From assembly GCF_046237625.1 (NCBI RefSeq), contig NZ_CP143545.1, positions 2,728,001-2,792,000 on the forward strand: 64,000 nt of DNA, read 5' to 3'. The stretch's first letter is position 1. Each line of letters begins with the position of its first letter. Positions 17,470 through 26,615 of this stretch are shown here, piece after piece. The position numbers and the translations under genes are program-made. This DNA is from Paraperibacillus esterisolvens (GTDB lineage: Bacteria; Bacillota; Bacilli; Bacillales; DSM-1321). A model generated the notes under the pieces. It made no database searches and was not told the origin of the DNA. It worked only from the letters and a program-made list of their open reading frames with translations.

Positions 17470-18831
17470 TCACACCAAACGTTCATAATTCGGTTCAGCA
17501 TTTTGCAGTTTGTCTACTTTTTCTTCCTCTCCGGTTTTTGCATTGATAAAGATCCTGTAGGTATCTTCGCCAATCACACCGAGGAATTCATGACAGAGAA
17601 CTTCTTCATTCAAATCATTGGTGATGACAGCCACCCGTTCTTCCATAATTTTCACTTTCGGATTTATTTTCTTTCGAGCCTCTTCCACTGTCATACCTGG
17701 TCTTTCCAGCTTTCTCTTTTTATGACCCTTCAGATATTCATCTGCCGAGAAGCCTATCACCTGCCCGCTGTCCAAGGCAATTTTAATTCGGATGGATTCA
17801 GGATAAATCCTCGTTCCATTAACGCTCGTGACAAAATTAAAAAGCCCGATGTTATCATATTGGGCACTTTCATACAATTCGAGGGAAGCAAAGTCATTGT
17901 CCTTCAGGAACCGGGCAGCTTTTCCCGACGCTTCGTTCAGGCCGATTCTGGCTTTTTTTATATCTCTGGTATTAATCAGCCAGACTGGATAGCCGCCCTT
18001 TTTGGTGATATCCATATTCACTTCACCATCATTTCCAGCCTTCTTTATACTAACACTGTAAAAACCGAAATCAGCTCCCCTGCCGTTATCCTCCACTTTG
18101 GCATGAACCCTGCCATTTATGCCTGCATATCTTTTGGCGATTGCTGCTGCTTCATTTTTGCTGATTTTTTTCCCCTCTATATTACGAAAGTTGCGATCCC
18201 TTTTGTTCATGGAAACAAAGGAAGGGTCAAAATTCGATTTTTCTGAATAACCAGTGGATTTCTTTTCAACGGTCTTAAAGCCGTCTATAATCGTATTGTC
18301 CGCATTCTCTTTACCCGATGCCATCGCAAGCTCAACATCCATCCAGCGAAGATTATGCTTGAGGACTAAATACTGCACTTTCCTGAGCTCATTCTGAATA
18401 ACATTGGACTGCTTATACAGCCCCTGCAAATTTTTATATTCCTTATCTGACAGCGGCTGCTTCTCCAAATCCCTGACTGCTGCTTTATAGCTGAAGCTGC
18501 CTAAGCTGGATAGGAATTCTTCGGTCTTATTGAACGGCATGAGGGTAAGCGGAAGCTGCCCCACATCCATATTCGCTTCTGAAGAAATCCTCCATACATC
18601 AGCCAGAGCCGGTGACAGGGATTCCTTTGAGTTCATGGCCAGAGTGGTGCCTATCTTGTCATGCAAAAGATCCACCTGGTAAGTAAGATCATGAAAGGCT
18701 CTTTGATAGTTGTTCTCCGCATTTACCAATATCGCATTCTTTTCCTGATGTTCCTGATAACCCCAGAAACCAGTCCCTGCAGCCGCAAGGACAAGAACTG
18801 CTATTACTATATTCCTAATCACTGATGCCAC
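17470..18831 (-). CDS. ypeB: Germination protein YpeB
   Basis: 453 aa. An N-terminal membrane helix (about 5-25) is followed by an exported part with repeated PepSY-like domains toward the C-terminus. YpeB is needed for assembly and stability of the cortex-lytic enzyme SleB in the dormant spore. The gene starts 2 nt after the sleB stop, the conserved sleB-ypeB bicistron, expected in the forespore under sigma G. Confidence 0.94.
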   Translation of the reverse strand: MASVIRNIVIAVLVLAAAGTGFWGYQEHQEKNAILVNAENNYQRAFHDLTYQVDLLHDKIGTTLAMNSKESLSPALADVWRISSEANMDVGQLPLTLMPFNKTEEFLSSLGSFSYKAAVRDLEKQPLSDKEYKNLQGLYKQSNVIQNELRKVQYLVLKHNLRWMDVELAMASGKENADNTIIDGFKTVEKKSTGYSEKSNFDPSFVSMNKRDRNFRNIEGKKISKNEAAAIAKRYAGINGRVHAKVEDNGRGADFGFYSVSIKKAGNDGEVNMDITKKGGYPVWLINTRDIKKARIGLNEASGKAARFLKDNDFASLELYESAQYDNIGLFNFVTSVNGTRIYPESIRIKIALDSGQVIGFSADEYLKGHKKRKLERPGMTVEEARKKINPKVKIMEERVAVITNDLNEEVLCHEFLGVIGEDTYRIFINAKTGEEEKVDKLQNAEPNYERLV

Positions 18832-18833
18832 CT

Positions 18834-19667
18834 CTATTCACAGAAAATATGCTTGCCGATTTTCTTAATCTGCGGCCTTGACCAGATCCATTTGCTGGTT
18901 GCAGTATCGGGATTGAAGTAATAGAGTGCATTTCCAGTTGGATCCCAGCCGTTGATTGCATCTATCACTGCCTCTTTGGCCCTTTCATTCGGAGTAAGCC
19001 AAATCTGGCCGTCTGCCACAGCAGTGAATGCACCTGGTTCGAAAATAACTCCTGAAACAGAATGCGGGAAAATTGGGCTCTCAAGCCTGTTCAATATCAC
19101 TGCCGCAACTGCTACCTGTCCTATGTACGGTTCTCCTCTGGCTTCACCGTATACAGCATTGGCAAGGAGCTGTATATCATTTTGTGAGAATCCTTCCGGT
19201 GTATTGGAAGCAGCTGTACCAGTTTTTTTACCTCTGCTTCTGGCTGCAGGGGCTTTGCCGCGATTTTTCCTTTTTGGTTTTATTTGTTTTTCAATTGGCG
19301 TCCCGCCGTAATAGGTAAAGTCATTTCCCTTGCTGATTTGGCCGTGAACAAAGGAAGGATTGAAGTTTGAGGACTTTGCCAATTTATTTTTTGTTGTAAA
19401 ACCGGCAAGCCCATCTATCGGGAGTCCATAAGCCTCCTGGAAGTTCCTGAGTGCCCAATACGTGCTCCAGCCAAAAACCCCATCAATCTTGCCATGATAA
19501 TATCCGATATTCTGAAGCCTTGCCTGAAGTTCAATCACATCGTCACCAGAACTGCCCCGCTGGATTACCTGTTTTGTAAAAGCATGGCTGTGTCCAGGGC
19601 CCATGATTAAACAAGATATAAGGATCGCAGCCAGAACTTTGCTGATTTTTGAAGCCATCCCTTTCAC
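18834..19667 (-). CDS. sleB: Spore cortex-lytic enzyme SleB
   Basis: Lytic transglycosylase that degrades cortex peptidoglycan during germination. It is 277 aa: signal peptide (1-29), peptidoglycan-binding repeat (about 34-96), basic linker (128-150), and C-terminal Hydrolase_2 catalytic domain (about 165-277). The catalytic glutamate is in AVYGEARGE (E175). The GTG at 19667 was chosen because AAGGAG lies eight bases upstream. An earlier GTG (19676) overlaps the SD, and the ATG at 19658 is a further alternative. Partner YpeB follows directly. Confidence 0.94.
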   Translation of the reverse strand: MKGMASKISKVLAAILISCLIMGPGHSHAFTKQVIQRGSSGDDVIELQARLQNIGYYHGKIDGVFGWSTYWALRNFQEAYGLPIDGLAGFTTKNKLAKSSNFNPSFVHGQISKGNDFTYYGGTPIEKQIKPKRKNRGKAPAARSRGKKTGTAASNTPEGFSQNDIQLLANAVYGEARGEPYIGQVAVAAVILNRLESPIFPHSVSGVIFEPGAFTAVADGQIWLTPNERAKEAVIDAINGWDPTGNALYYFNPDTATSKWIWSRPQIKKIGKHIFCE

Positions 19668-19758
19668 CAGTAACACTCCTTCGTTTCATTCTGACTCAAT
19701 ACATCTATTTTCTTCATATTCTTTTCAAATATTCCTTCACGTATTAATAGATTTTGGG

Positions 19759-19945
19759 CATAAAACAAACATGAGCTTTCTACTCGCAGACATGCATGGT
19801 AAAGAACCTGGATAAGAGCAGGAACAAACACAAGCAGTGTGAAGCGGGATAAGGCGCAGGCAGGAAAACCGGCAGGATTTAGGATGTTCCCCAGCGTCAG
19901 GAAGCCTGATGATACATGAGCTCAGCCCCTTTTCCACATAAAAAA
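19759..19945 (+). repeat. Dispersed repeat family 2, copy A (about 187 bp)
   Basis: Shares conserved blocks with 51935-52123: start CATAAAACAAACATGAG, the block CCTGGATAAGAGCAGGAAC, AAGGCGCAGGCAGGAA, and the end CCCCTTTTCCACA. It occupies most of the gap between sleB and prsW, 90 bp upstream of the sleB start. No conserved reading frame. Role unknown. Confidence 0.75.
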
Positions 19946-19986
19946 GCCTGCCATGGGTCCGGGACTATGCCCCGAAACTATGACAG
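19939..19986 (-). terminator. Terminator of prsW
   Basis: Outer stem CTGTCAT/ATGGCAG (19948-19954 with 19980-19986) with an inner CGGG/CCCG, followed on the minus strand by a run of six T. It overlaps the end of the family-2 repeat. Confidence 0.65.
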
Positions 19987-19993
19987 TCTTTTT

Positions 19994-20662
19994 TTACAAT
20001 AGTTGAGATGAAGCATGGATATCCGAAAGCACCCTTGCCATCCTGGCTTTCCGGAGGCCATACCACCAGAGGAATGCCATGAAAGGAAGCATCCAATACC
20101 CCCAATATACCTGTGTCAGCAGGATGTAATCATATGTCCCATGAAGAAGATAAGGGACGGCAAACGCTAAAAAAATATACATTTTCTTATTCTTGGATGT
20201 GAATTTGCCTTTTCCAAAGTAAAAACCCATGATGACTCCAAAAAGGGCATGGCTGGAAACTGGAAGCAGCGCTCTGCCGATGGCCTGGTCCACTCCATTT
20301 CCAATCAGATAGAAAATATTTTCAAGAGTTGCAAATCCAAGAGAAACAGCCGCCCCATACACGATGCCGTCATAGGGCTCGTCAAATTCAACATGATTGT
20401 ATATTACATACAGCAGTATGAACCATTTGAAAAATTCTTCTATTAATCCAGCTGAAAAAAAAGCTGTGCTGAATGAATCCATGATAATGCTTTCCGCTTT
20501 CAGCACATATTCAATGAACATGATCGGCAGTACAAGAACAGCTCCGAAGATGAAAGCCTTTGAAACTACAGACAAGGGTTCTGTCCCATAATAATCTTTC
20601 AAGTAAAAATAGCTTAGGAGAGCCAGACCCGGCGCAATCCCAGCAGTTAATATGACCAGCAT
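19994..20662 (-). CDS. prsW: Intramembrane metalloprotease PrsW
   Basis: Multi-pass membrane protease; in B. subtilis it makes the first cut in anti-sigma factor RsiW to activate sigma W. It is about 222 aa, with conserved motifs GLIEEFFKW (near 73), SSHALFG (near 136) and HGTYD (near 174) supplying likely metal-binding and catalytic Glu and His residues. ATG at 20662 is chosen for the SD GAGGT; an upstream in-frame ATG lacks one. No rsiW-sigW is present in this window. Confidence 0.9.
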   Translation of the reverse strand: MLVILTAGIAPGLALLSYFYLKDYYGTEPLSVVSKAFIFGAVLVLPIMFIEYVLKAESIIMDSFSTAFFSAGLIEEFFKWFILLYVIYNHVEFDEPYDGIVYGAAVSLGFATLENIFYLIGNGVDQAIGRALLPVSSHALFGVIMGFYFGKGKFTSKNKKMYIFLAFAVPYLLHGTYDYILLTQVYWGYWMLPFMAFLWWYGLRKARMARVLSDIHASSQLL

Positions 20663-20767
20663 GGCCGACCTCTTTTCCTGCATTTTCTATCATGGTATCA
20701 TGATTTTGCGTTTATTGAAAATAAAAACTGGGTCCTTAGCAGGAATCGCCTTCAAGAATTCAAATCA

Positions 20768-21730
20768 TTAAAAGAGCTCCTGCACAGCCCCGCTTGAACT
20801 GGCCAGCAGGACTGCAAGCTTTATCCTTGCTTTCTTGCTGTCATAGTCTTCACCCAGGATCACACCGCGCTGCATCAAGTCATAAGCGCTTCCTTTATAG
20901 CCATAGGCTGGATATACCTTTCCCTCTTCAGCACTCGTTGTCATCACTACCGCAATGGACCGGTCGATGGAATCCTGAATGGACTGGACCATTTGCGGGG
21001 TCACCTGGCCTCTTCCCACACCCTCGAGGACAATGCCCTTAGCCCCTGCCATGGCTGCGGCTTGTATAAACACCCCATCTGCACCAGTGTAGCATTTGAT
21101 GATATCCACCCTCGGCAGTTTATCTATCAGCTCATAATATTCTGTTATTATAGGTTTCTGGTAAACATTCACCACATCATTGTCGATGATGCCCAGATAT
21201 CCATAACCAAAGGACTCAAACCCTTGCAGGTTGGATGCATGAACCTTTTTTACATATCTGGCTGAATAAATCCGTTCATTGAATACCACCGCTACTCCAA
21301 CACTCTGCAATTTCTCATTGGCAGCCGCATAAATGGAATTTCGAAGATTGGAGTATACGTCAGTCCCCACCTCATGGGGAGACCGCTGTGAGCCGGTCAC
21401 GATAATGGGTCTTGGATCGTTGATCGTCAGATCCAGAAAATACGCCGTTTCTTCAAGGGAATCCGTACCATGGGTCACCACGACCCCAGCCGTATCCCCA
21501 GCCTCAAGCTCTTTTTCAATTGCCTCTTTAATTTTTATCATCGAATCAAAATCAATATGCATGGATGGCACCTGAAAGAGATCAATAATCTTGATTTCGA
21601 ACTCCTCCGGCAGCCTGCACAGGTCTGCCAGTTCCTTGCCGCTTAAAACACCGGAATCGAGCAGGCCTTTAGACATTTCTTTACTGGCGATTGTCCCGCC
21701 GGTTGTTATAATTGAAATTTTATGTTTCAT
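20768..21730 (-). CDS. ansA: Type I L-asparaginase
   Basis: Hydrolyses L-asparagine to aspartate and ammonia in the cytosol. It is 320 aa. First catalytic threonine in TTGGTIAS (residues 9-16), second in THGTDSLEETA (near 89). No signal peptide, consistent with a type I enzyme. SD GAGGTG precedes the ATG. The B. subtilis ansAB operon lies elsewhere, so this gene is an addition to the prsW-ypdA interval, as in some other Bacillus. Confidence 0.92.
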   Translation of the reverse strand: MKHKISIITTGGTIASKEMSKGLLDSGVLSGKELADLCRLPEEFEIKIIDLFQVPSMHIDFDSMIKIKEAIEKELEAGDTAGVVVTHGTDSLEETAYFLDLTINDPRPIIVTGSQRSPHEVGTDVYSNLRNSIYAAANEKLQSVGVAVVFNERIYSARYVKKVHASNLQGFESFGYGYLGIIDNDVVNVYQKPIITEYYELIDKLPRVDIIKCYTGADGVFIQAAAMAGAKGIVLEGVGRGQVTPQMVQSIQDSIDRSIAVVMTTSAEEGKVYPAYGYKGSAYDLMQRGVILGEDYDSKKARIKLAVLLASSSGAVQELF

Positions 21731-21786
21731 TTCATATACACCTCATCTTCCATCTTCCATCATACTAAAACTTCGCTTATGTATAA

Positions 21787-21817
21787 ATAAAAAACAGCGC
21801 ACTCCGATGAAGTGCGC
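21787..21817 (-). terminator. Terminator of ypdA
   Basis: Stem GCGCACT/AGTGCGC (21797-21817, loop 7 nt), followed on the minus strand by GTTTTTT. Confidence 0.82.
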
Positions 21818-21825
21818 CTAAAAAA

Positions 21826-22791
21826 TCATATTTCACCGCTAATGCTCCGGGCTATCTGGCCTCCATGAAAACGTCCATTTTCGATGAAAATCTCATTTGC
21901 ATTATTGCCGGCAGCAATTACTCCGGCTATATAGATGCCTTTGACATTCGTCTCCATCGTCTCCGGATTGTGAATAGGCCTTCCTGTACAAGGATCGATT
22001 TCGATGCCCATTGCCGCAAGGAAGGCATGATCGGGATGATAACCTGTCATGGCAAAAACATAATCATTTTTGATTTTTTTAATTGTATCATCTGCTTTAT
22101 ATTCGATAAAGTTCTCGCCGATTGTCATTACTTCAGCATTGAATACAAGTTTTATTGTACCGTTTCGCACAAGGGCATCGAATTCAGGCAAAATCCAGGG
22201 CTTTACACTTTTGGAATACTCGCTGCCCCTGTAGAGCACTGTTACCCGTGCACCGGCATTCACCAATTCAAGAGCTGCATCCACACTGGAATTCTTCCCC
22301 CCAATCACCGCTGCATCTGTATCAAAGAATTCATGCGCTTCTTTGAAATAGTGGAAAACCTTGGGAAGATCCTCACCCGGTACACCCATATAATTAGGGT
22401 TGTCATAATAACCTGTTGCAATTACTACCTTCTGTGACTGATATTGATCTTTTGAGGTTGTCACTATAAACGTACCGTCAGCCTGCTTTTTCACCGATTC
22501 AACACGTTCAAACGGATGGATCCTCAGCTCCTTCCGCTTTACAACCGCCCGATAGTAAGACAAAGCCTGGCTTCGCACCGGCTTTCTGCCTTCAATGATG
22601 AAGGCGACACCGCCAATTTCTAATTTTTCGCTGGTGCTGAAAAATGTCTGATGGGTCGGATAGTTGTAAATGGAATTTACGATATTCCCTTTTTCGATAA
22701 TCAGCGGACTCTTCCCGATTTCTTTAAGGGCGATGGCTGCTGCAAGGCCGCATGGCCCGCCTCCGATAATTATGACGTCTTCAATCTGCAT
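21826..22791 (-). CDS. ypdA: YpdA family bacillithiol disulfide reductase
   Basis: FAD-dependent NADPH oxidoreductase that reduces bacillithiol disulfide. It is 321 aa. FAD-binding GGGPCGLAAA near residue 10 keeps the family-specific Cys, and the NADPH-binding motif is GGKNSSVDAALE near 162. The final FAD segment is GVIAAGNNANE near the C-terminus. ATG at 22791 follows AGGAG at seven bases; the frame is open 54 nt further upstream without support. Position between ansA/prsW and gudB fits the conserved region. Confidence 0.92.
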   Translation of the reverse strand: MQIEDVIIIGGGPCGLAAAIALKEIGKSPLIIEKGNIVNSIYNYPTHQTFFSTSEKLEIGGVAFIIEGRKPVRSQALSYYRAVVKRKELRIHPFERVESVKKQADGTFIVTTSKDQYQSQKVVIATGYYDNPNYMGVPGEDLPKVFHYFKEAHEFFDTDAAVIGGKNSSVDAALELVNAGARVTVLYRGSEYSKSVKPWILPEFDALVRNGTIKLVFNAEVMTIGENFIEYKADDTIKKIKNDYVFAMTGYHPDHAFLAAMGIEIDPCTGRPIHNPETMETNVKGIYIAGVIAAGNNANEIFIENGRFHGGQIARSISGEI

Positions 22792-22939
22792 GATGGCACT
22801 CCTCTTGTTCGGTCTATAATAAGTATTTCCTATTAGCTTATACACTTAACGTTGAAAATTCTAATACTATCATAGAAGTTTTTGGATTTAGTTTCAAACA
22901 AGATGGTTTCCTTATCTCCTGCGCCGGTTATTCATAATA

Positions 22940-22965
22940 GAAAAAAGACCAGGCATAGCCTGGTC
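22940..22965 (-). terminator. Terminator of gudB
   Basis: Stem GACCAGGC/GCCTGGTC with a 3-nt loop (22947-22965), followed on the minus strand by TTTTTT. Confidence 0.85.
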
Positions 22966-22976
22966 CCTTTTATATA

Positions 22977-24254
22977 TTAGATCCAGCCCCTGAATCTGCT
23001 GGCTTCAGCCATTTTCCTTACTCCGACCATATAAGCAGCAAGCCTCATATCCACACGTCTGCTTTGTGCCGTTTCATAAATATTATTGAAGGATTTCACC
23101 AGTATCTTTTCCAGTCTTTCTTCCACTTCTTCTTCTGTCCAGTAGTACCCCTGATTATTCTGTACCCACTCAAAATAGGAAACTGTTACTCCACCAGACG
23201 AAGCAAGTACATCCGGAACGAGCAGGATGCCGCGGTCTGTAAGAATCTGCGTAGCTTCTATAGTGGTTGGACCATTAGCCGCTTCAACCACAATGGATGC
23301 CCTGATATTATGGGCATTTTCCTCTGTAATCTGGTTTTCAATCGCTGCCGGAACCAGGATATCACAATCAAGTTCGAGCAGTTCCTTATTTGTAATGGTG
23401 TTCTTGAACAATTTGGTGACTGTTCCGAAGCTGTCCCGTCGATCAAGGAGATAGTCGATGTCCAGTCCATTCGGATCATGCAGCGCTCCATATGCATCAG
23501 AAATACCTATTACTTTCGCGCCGGCATCATGCATGAACTTGGCAAGGAAGCTTCCGGCGTTTCCAAAGCCCTGTACCACAACACGTGCACCGACGATGGA
23601 AATGCCTTTTTTCTTGGCAGCTTCATTGATACAGATGGTTACACCCTTTGCAGTCGCAGATTCACGTCCATGAGATCCTCCCAGCACCAACGGCTTCCCT
23701 GTAATGAATCCTGGAGAGTTAAATTCATCAATCCTGCTGTACTCATCCATCATCCATGCCATGATTTGTGAATTGGTGAAAACATCCGGAGCAGGTATAT
23801 CCTTCGTCGGACCGACAATCTGGCTGATGGCCCTTACATAGCCGCGGCTAAGCCTTTCCAGCTCATGGAAGGACATATTCCGCGGATCACAGATGATGCC
23901 GCCCTTGCCTCCTCCATATGGGAGGTCAACAATTCCGCATTTCAAGCTCATCCAGATGGACAGTGCTTTAACTTCTCTTTCTGTAACGTTCGGGTGGAAG
24001 CGGATACCGCCTTTTGTCGGACCAACTGCGTCATTGTGCTGCGCTCTATAACCAGTAAATATTTTTATAGATCCGTCGTCCATCCTGATAGGGATTTTGA
24101 CAGTCATCATTCGAATAGGTTCTTTTAATAGTTCATATACTTCTTCAGGATAACCAAGCTTCTCAAGTGCTTTATGAATTACTGTCTGAGTTGATCTAAG
24201 CACATCATGCTTATCTTCTTGAGTTGCAGTTTCATTGCTTTTTTCGGCTACCAT
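22977..24254 (-). CDS. gudB: NAD-specific glutamate dehydrogenase
   Basis: Catabolic oxidation of glutamate to 2-oxoglutarate and ammonia. It is 425 aa. Substrate-binding GPTKGGIRFHP (near 78), catalytic lysine in PYGGGKGGI (near 115), NAD-binding GFGNAGSF (near 224). The string EREVKALSIW has a single VKA: the 9-bp duplication that inactivates gudB in B. subtilis 168 is absent, so the enzyme should be active. SD AGGAGG. The first of its large upstream gap's contents is a sigma A type promoter (24307-24334). Confidence 0.95.
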   Translation of the reverse strand: MVAEKSNETATQEDKHDVLRSTQTVIHKALEKLGYPEEVYELLKEPIRMMTVKIPIRMDDGSIKIFTGYRAQHNDAVGPTKGGIRFHPNVTEREVKALSIWMSLKCGIVDLPYGGGKGGIICDPRNMSFHELERLSRGYVRAISQIVGPTKDIPAPDVFTNSQIMAWMMDEYSRIDEFNSPGFITGKPLVLGGSHGRESATAKGVTICINEAAKKKGISIVGARVVVQGFGNAGSFLAKFMHDAGAKVIGISDAYGALHDPNGLDIDYLLDRRDSFGTVTKLFKNTITNKELLELDCDILVPAAIENQITEENAHNIRASIVVEAANGPTTIEATQILTDRGILLVPDVLASSGGVTVSYFEWVQNNQGYYWTEEEVEERLEKILVKSFNNIYETAQSRRVDMRLAAYMVGVRKMAEASRFRGWI

Positions 24255-24306
24255 TTGAATCCTCCTAGAAATTTCAGTAATCGGGCAGGCTCGTTCTATC
24301 AGACAT

Positions 24307-24334
24307 AGTATACACCTAAGTAAGCGCTATGCAA
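24307..24334 (-). promoter_or_regulatory. Probable sigma A promoter of gudB
   Basis: Minus-strand TTGCAT - 16 nt - TATACT, about 55 bp upstream of the start codon. Confidence 0.6.
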
Positions 24335-24583
24335 AGGATAAAAGATAGAAAAATATAATTTTCGGGAAGTGAATGGAAGCGTTATCATTACCTCTGCAGG
24401 GCCTTTTATTTTTGCAGGGTTGATTAACCGCACTGCCCCGTGAGAGATTGATTCTACCCGAAGCCTCCAGTGTTCCTTCTTACTAGTTATATCGGTTAAA
24501 AATAGAATATGTTAGACATTTTAGTAAAATAGTTGGATGTTATTCTCAGTTTCAATAGTAGTTAACCTGAGAGTATATTAGGC
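24335..24583. other. Intergenic stretch between gudB promoter and repeat block
   Basis: AT-rich, no ORF or clear hairpin recognised. Together with 24584-24931 it makes a gene-free gap of about 730 bp between gudB and mecB. Confidence 0.4.
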
Positions 24584-24925
24584 GAGTTTCTGCTTCATTG
24601 GCTATAGTATACGCTTTGATTGGAAAAGCACCGTCCTCTGCTTTTCTTGTAATTGAGTTTAATTAAGGAGTTTCTGCTTCATTGGCTGTAGTATAAGCTT
24701 TGATTGGAAAAGCACCGTCCTCCGCTTTTCTTTGATCCAGCTCCGGACTGAGACCTTCGGTCGTAAGTTGATCGCCATCAAAAAGGCAAAACCTGCCTTT
24801 TGCTGCCGCTCCTCTTACGCCTGTCAGGTCTCTGCTTTTCCTGTAATTGAGTTTAATTAAGGAGTTTCTGCTTCATTGGCTGTAGTATAAGCTTTGATTG
24901 GAAAAGCACCGTCCTCCGCTTTTCT
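24584..24925 (+). repeat. Modular palindromic repeat block, 24-kb copy
   Basis: Three linker units (24584-24647, 24650-24731, 24844-24925). The last two are identical over 82 bp, and each ends in GAAAAGCACCGTCCTCCGCTTTTC or a close variant. Between them is one palindromic module (24734-24841): GAGACCT...CGTAAG, an inner hairpin with AAAAGGC/GCCTTTT, then CTTACG...AGGTCTC. Linker stem TGCTTTTC/GAAAAGCA. Confidence 0.85.
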
Positions 24926-24933
24926 AATAAACA

Positions 24934-24967
24934 AAAGCAGTTTCCTCCATTTGGAAACTGCTTTTTT
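24934..24967. terminator. Terminator of mecB (bidirectional)
   Basis: 12-bp perfect stem AAAGCAGTTTCC/GGAAACTGCTTT (24934-24964), followed by T on the plus strand and preceded by A-rich sequence. It lies after the mecB stop. Confidence 0.82.
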
Positions 24968-24990
24968 TGTATTTCACTCTGCTGTCAGTC

Positions 24991-25572
24991 TTAGCCTTTA
25001 AAGTAGTGTGTGATTGATTCAATGGCCGTGTCTTGAATGATTAGTTTGCCGTACTCACCGATTCGGTGATGAGTCTGTGTGGTCGGGCAGCCATATTCGG
25101 AAGCGATTGAAATGACGGTTTCATGGATTGCCTCCGGTACATCTTCTAGAAGTAAGAAATATTTGTTCGAATAATGGTACATGGTGCCTGAAAGAAGCCC
25201 TATGTTTTTAAGAAGGCGGCTCAGCCGTATTACATCCTCCAGGTCCTGAAATTCATAGAAGATATGGCATTCATCCGCATGCCTGACATCCAATTCAAAT
25301 ATGGAATCAAATTCATCGATGAGGTCTTCGTCGTCTTCCCTGGTTACAATGACAATAAGCCCTTGTGCTTTAAGAGAAAATATTTCAACTTCAATAGAGC
25401 CGATCATATCAAATTCCAGTTCGGAGCAGGCTTCTTCAATCATTGAATAGAATAGTTTGTGAACCTTAAGCGAATTTCCCTTAATATCATCCGTAGTTAA
25501 TCCGCGGTCCATTAAGTCATCAAAGGTTAAGAAAATTTTTATCTTGTTGCTGGACAGTCGCTCAAGCTTCAT
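24991..25572 (-). CDS. mecB: Adaptor protein MecB (YpbH), MecA paralog
   Basis: ClpC adaptor family; in B. subtilis the paralog YpbH modulates competence and sporulation through ClpC. It is 193 aa. The N-terminal substrate-binding part begins MKLERLSSNKIKIFLTFDD; an acidic linker DDEDLIDEFDS lies around residue 80; the C-terminal ClpC-binding domain has the typical FEFQDLEDVI-like segment (here YEFQDLEDVI). SD AGGAGG. The neighbouring mecB/ypbG order matches B. subtilis. Confidence 0.9.
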   Translation of the reverse strand: MKLERLSSNKIKIFLTFDDLMDRGLTTDDIKGNSLKVHKLFYSMIEEACSELEFDMIGSIEVEIFSLKAQGLIVIVTREDDEDLIDEFDSIFELDVRHADECHIFYEFQDLEDVIRLSRLLKNIGLLSGTMYHYSNKYFLLLEDVPEAIHETVISIASEYGCPTTQTHHRIGEYGKLIIQDTAIESITHYFKG

Positions 25573-25652
25573 GAAAATTGCCTCCTGAAAATTCCACCAT
25601 CTTCTCTACATCATATGAAGAGGGAAAAATTCAGGTGCATATCCGAACCGAA

Positions 25653-26582
25653 TTACAATCTTTCCAGCTTTTTTCTCAGCCATTGATCCCATTCCGCTTT
25701 TTTTTCACCAATGATATGGCTGCCATATAGTTCAGCCTGTTTCGGGGTAAGACTGGTGGAAGCCTTCCCGCCCATTCCAATGTGAATAGCTGGAAACTCT
25801 TTTTTGAGCTGGTCGATAAGCTGCAGTGCATTCTTCAAATGATCCTGTAACGTACAAGAGAAAAAAAGCAATCTGGGCTCGATGACCGGCAGGACATCCC
25901 GGAGATCTCCTTCCGCCAGGCTTGGACCAAGATATACAACCTGAAATCCTTTTAACCGTAAATGAAGCGTAAAAATCAGAAGGCCGACTTCATGCCACTC
26001 ACCAGGACAGCAGACCGCACAGGCTTTCGGAAGCAGACTGTTCTGAGGGATGGTATGAATGATGTATCCAATCCTCGACCTCAGGATGGCACTGGCAAAG
26101 TGTTCATGCGCTGAATTTATTTCTTTTCTTTCCCAGAGGTCCCCAATTTCAAGCATGACCCCGGCGAGTATCTCCCCGACCGCCTTTTCCAGCGAATACA
26201 GACTGAAGATCCGGTCTAGCAGTTCGTGGGACTTCATTTCATTGAATGATAGGAGGGCGGCAGTCAGTTCTGCTGCCAGAACATTTTGCTGTCTGTCTTC
26301 TTCTCCAATATCCCTTCCCGTTATCATGGCGAATTGTTTTTCTGGTATAGTTTCCAAAAGGGAAACCGCCTGACTGATCGTGAATCCCTCATGGATCTTG
26401 GAAATCAGCCATTTTAGAATCTGTATGTGCTCTTCCGTATACATTCTGTGTCCGGATTCGTTCCTGATGGGCGCGATGAATTGATATCTTCTTTCCCAGG
26501 CCCGTAGAGTGCCCGATTTAATGCCCAATAGAGTGGATGCTGCTTTTATATTATATTTAGGCACTTGCCTCTCCACATTCAT
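25653..26582 (-). CDS. MerR family regulator with B12-binding domain (CarH/LitR-like)
   Basis: About 309 aa. N-terminal MerR winged helix (residues 8-75, YNIKAASTLLGIKSGTLRAWERRY). Helical B12-binding cap with the W-x9-EH signature (W150, E160, H161). Rossmann cobalamin-binding domain with E195-x-H197-x-x-G200. These match light-sensing adenosylcobalamin repressors of the CarH/LitR type. The residue after the Trp is Glu151 where CarH has His132. No carotenoid genes are nearby; ypbG follows upstream. Start uncertain: the ATG at 26582 is only two bases from GGAGG, and GTG at 26576 is better spaced. Confidence 0.82.
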   Translation of the reverse strand: MNVERQVPKYNIKAASTLLGIKSGTLRAWERRYQFIAPIRNESGHRMYTEEHIQILKWLISKIHEGFTISQAVSLLETIPEKQFAMITGRDIGEEDRQQNVLAAELTAALLSFNEMKSHELLDRIFSLYSLEKAVGEILAGVMLEIGDLWERKEINSAHEHFASAILRSRIGYIIHTIPQNSLLPKACAVCCPGEWHEVGLLIFTLHLRLKGFQVVYLGPSLAEGDLRDVLPVIEPRLLFFSCTLQDHLKNALQLIDQLKKEFPAIHIGMGGKASTSLTPKQAELYGSHIIGEKKAEWDQWLRKKLERL

Positions 26583-26615
26583 ATCCTCCAAGAAACCATA
26601 ATAACTGCCGAATAT

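Noticed and set aside
19668..19758. Sigma G promoter before sleB
   Set aside because: GAATA-type -35 candidates exist, but no CATxHTA at the right spacing.
24307..24334. Catabolite-response (cre) site at the gudB promoter
   Set aside because: AGCGCTT is suggestive, but several fixed cre positions do not match.
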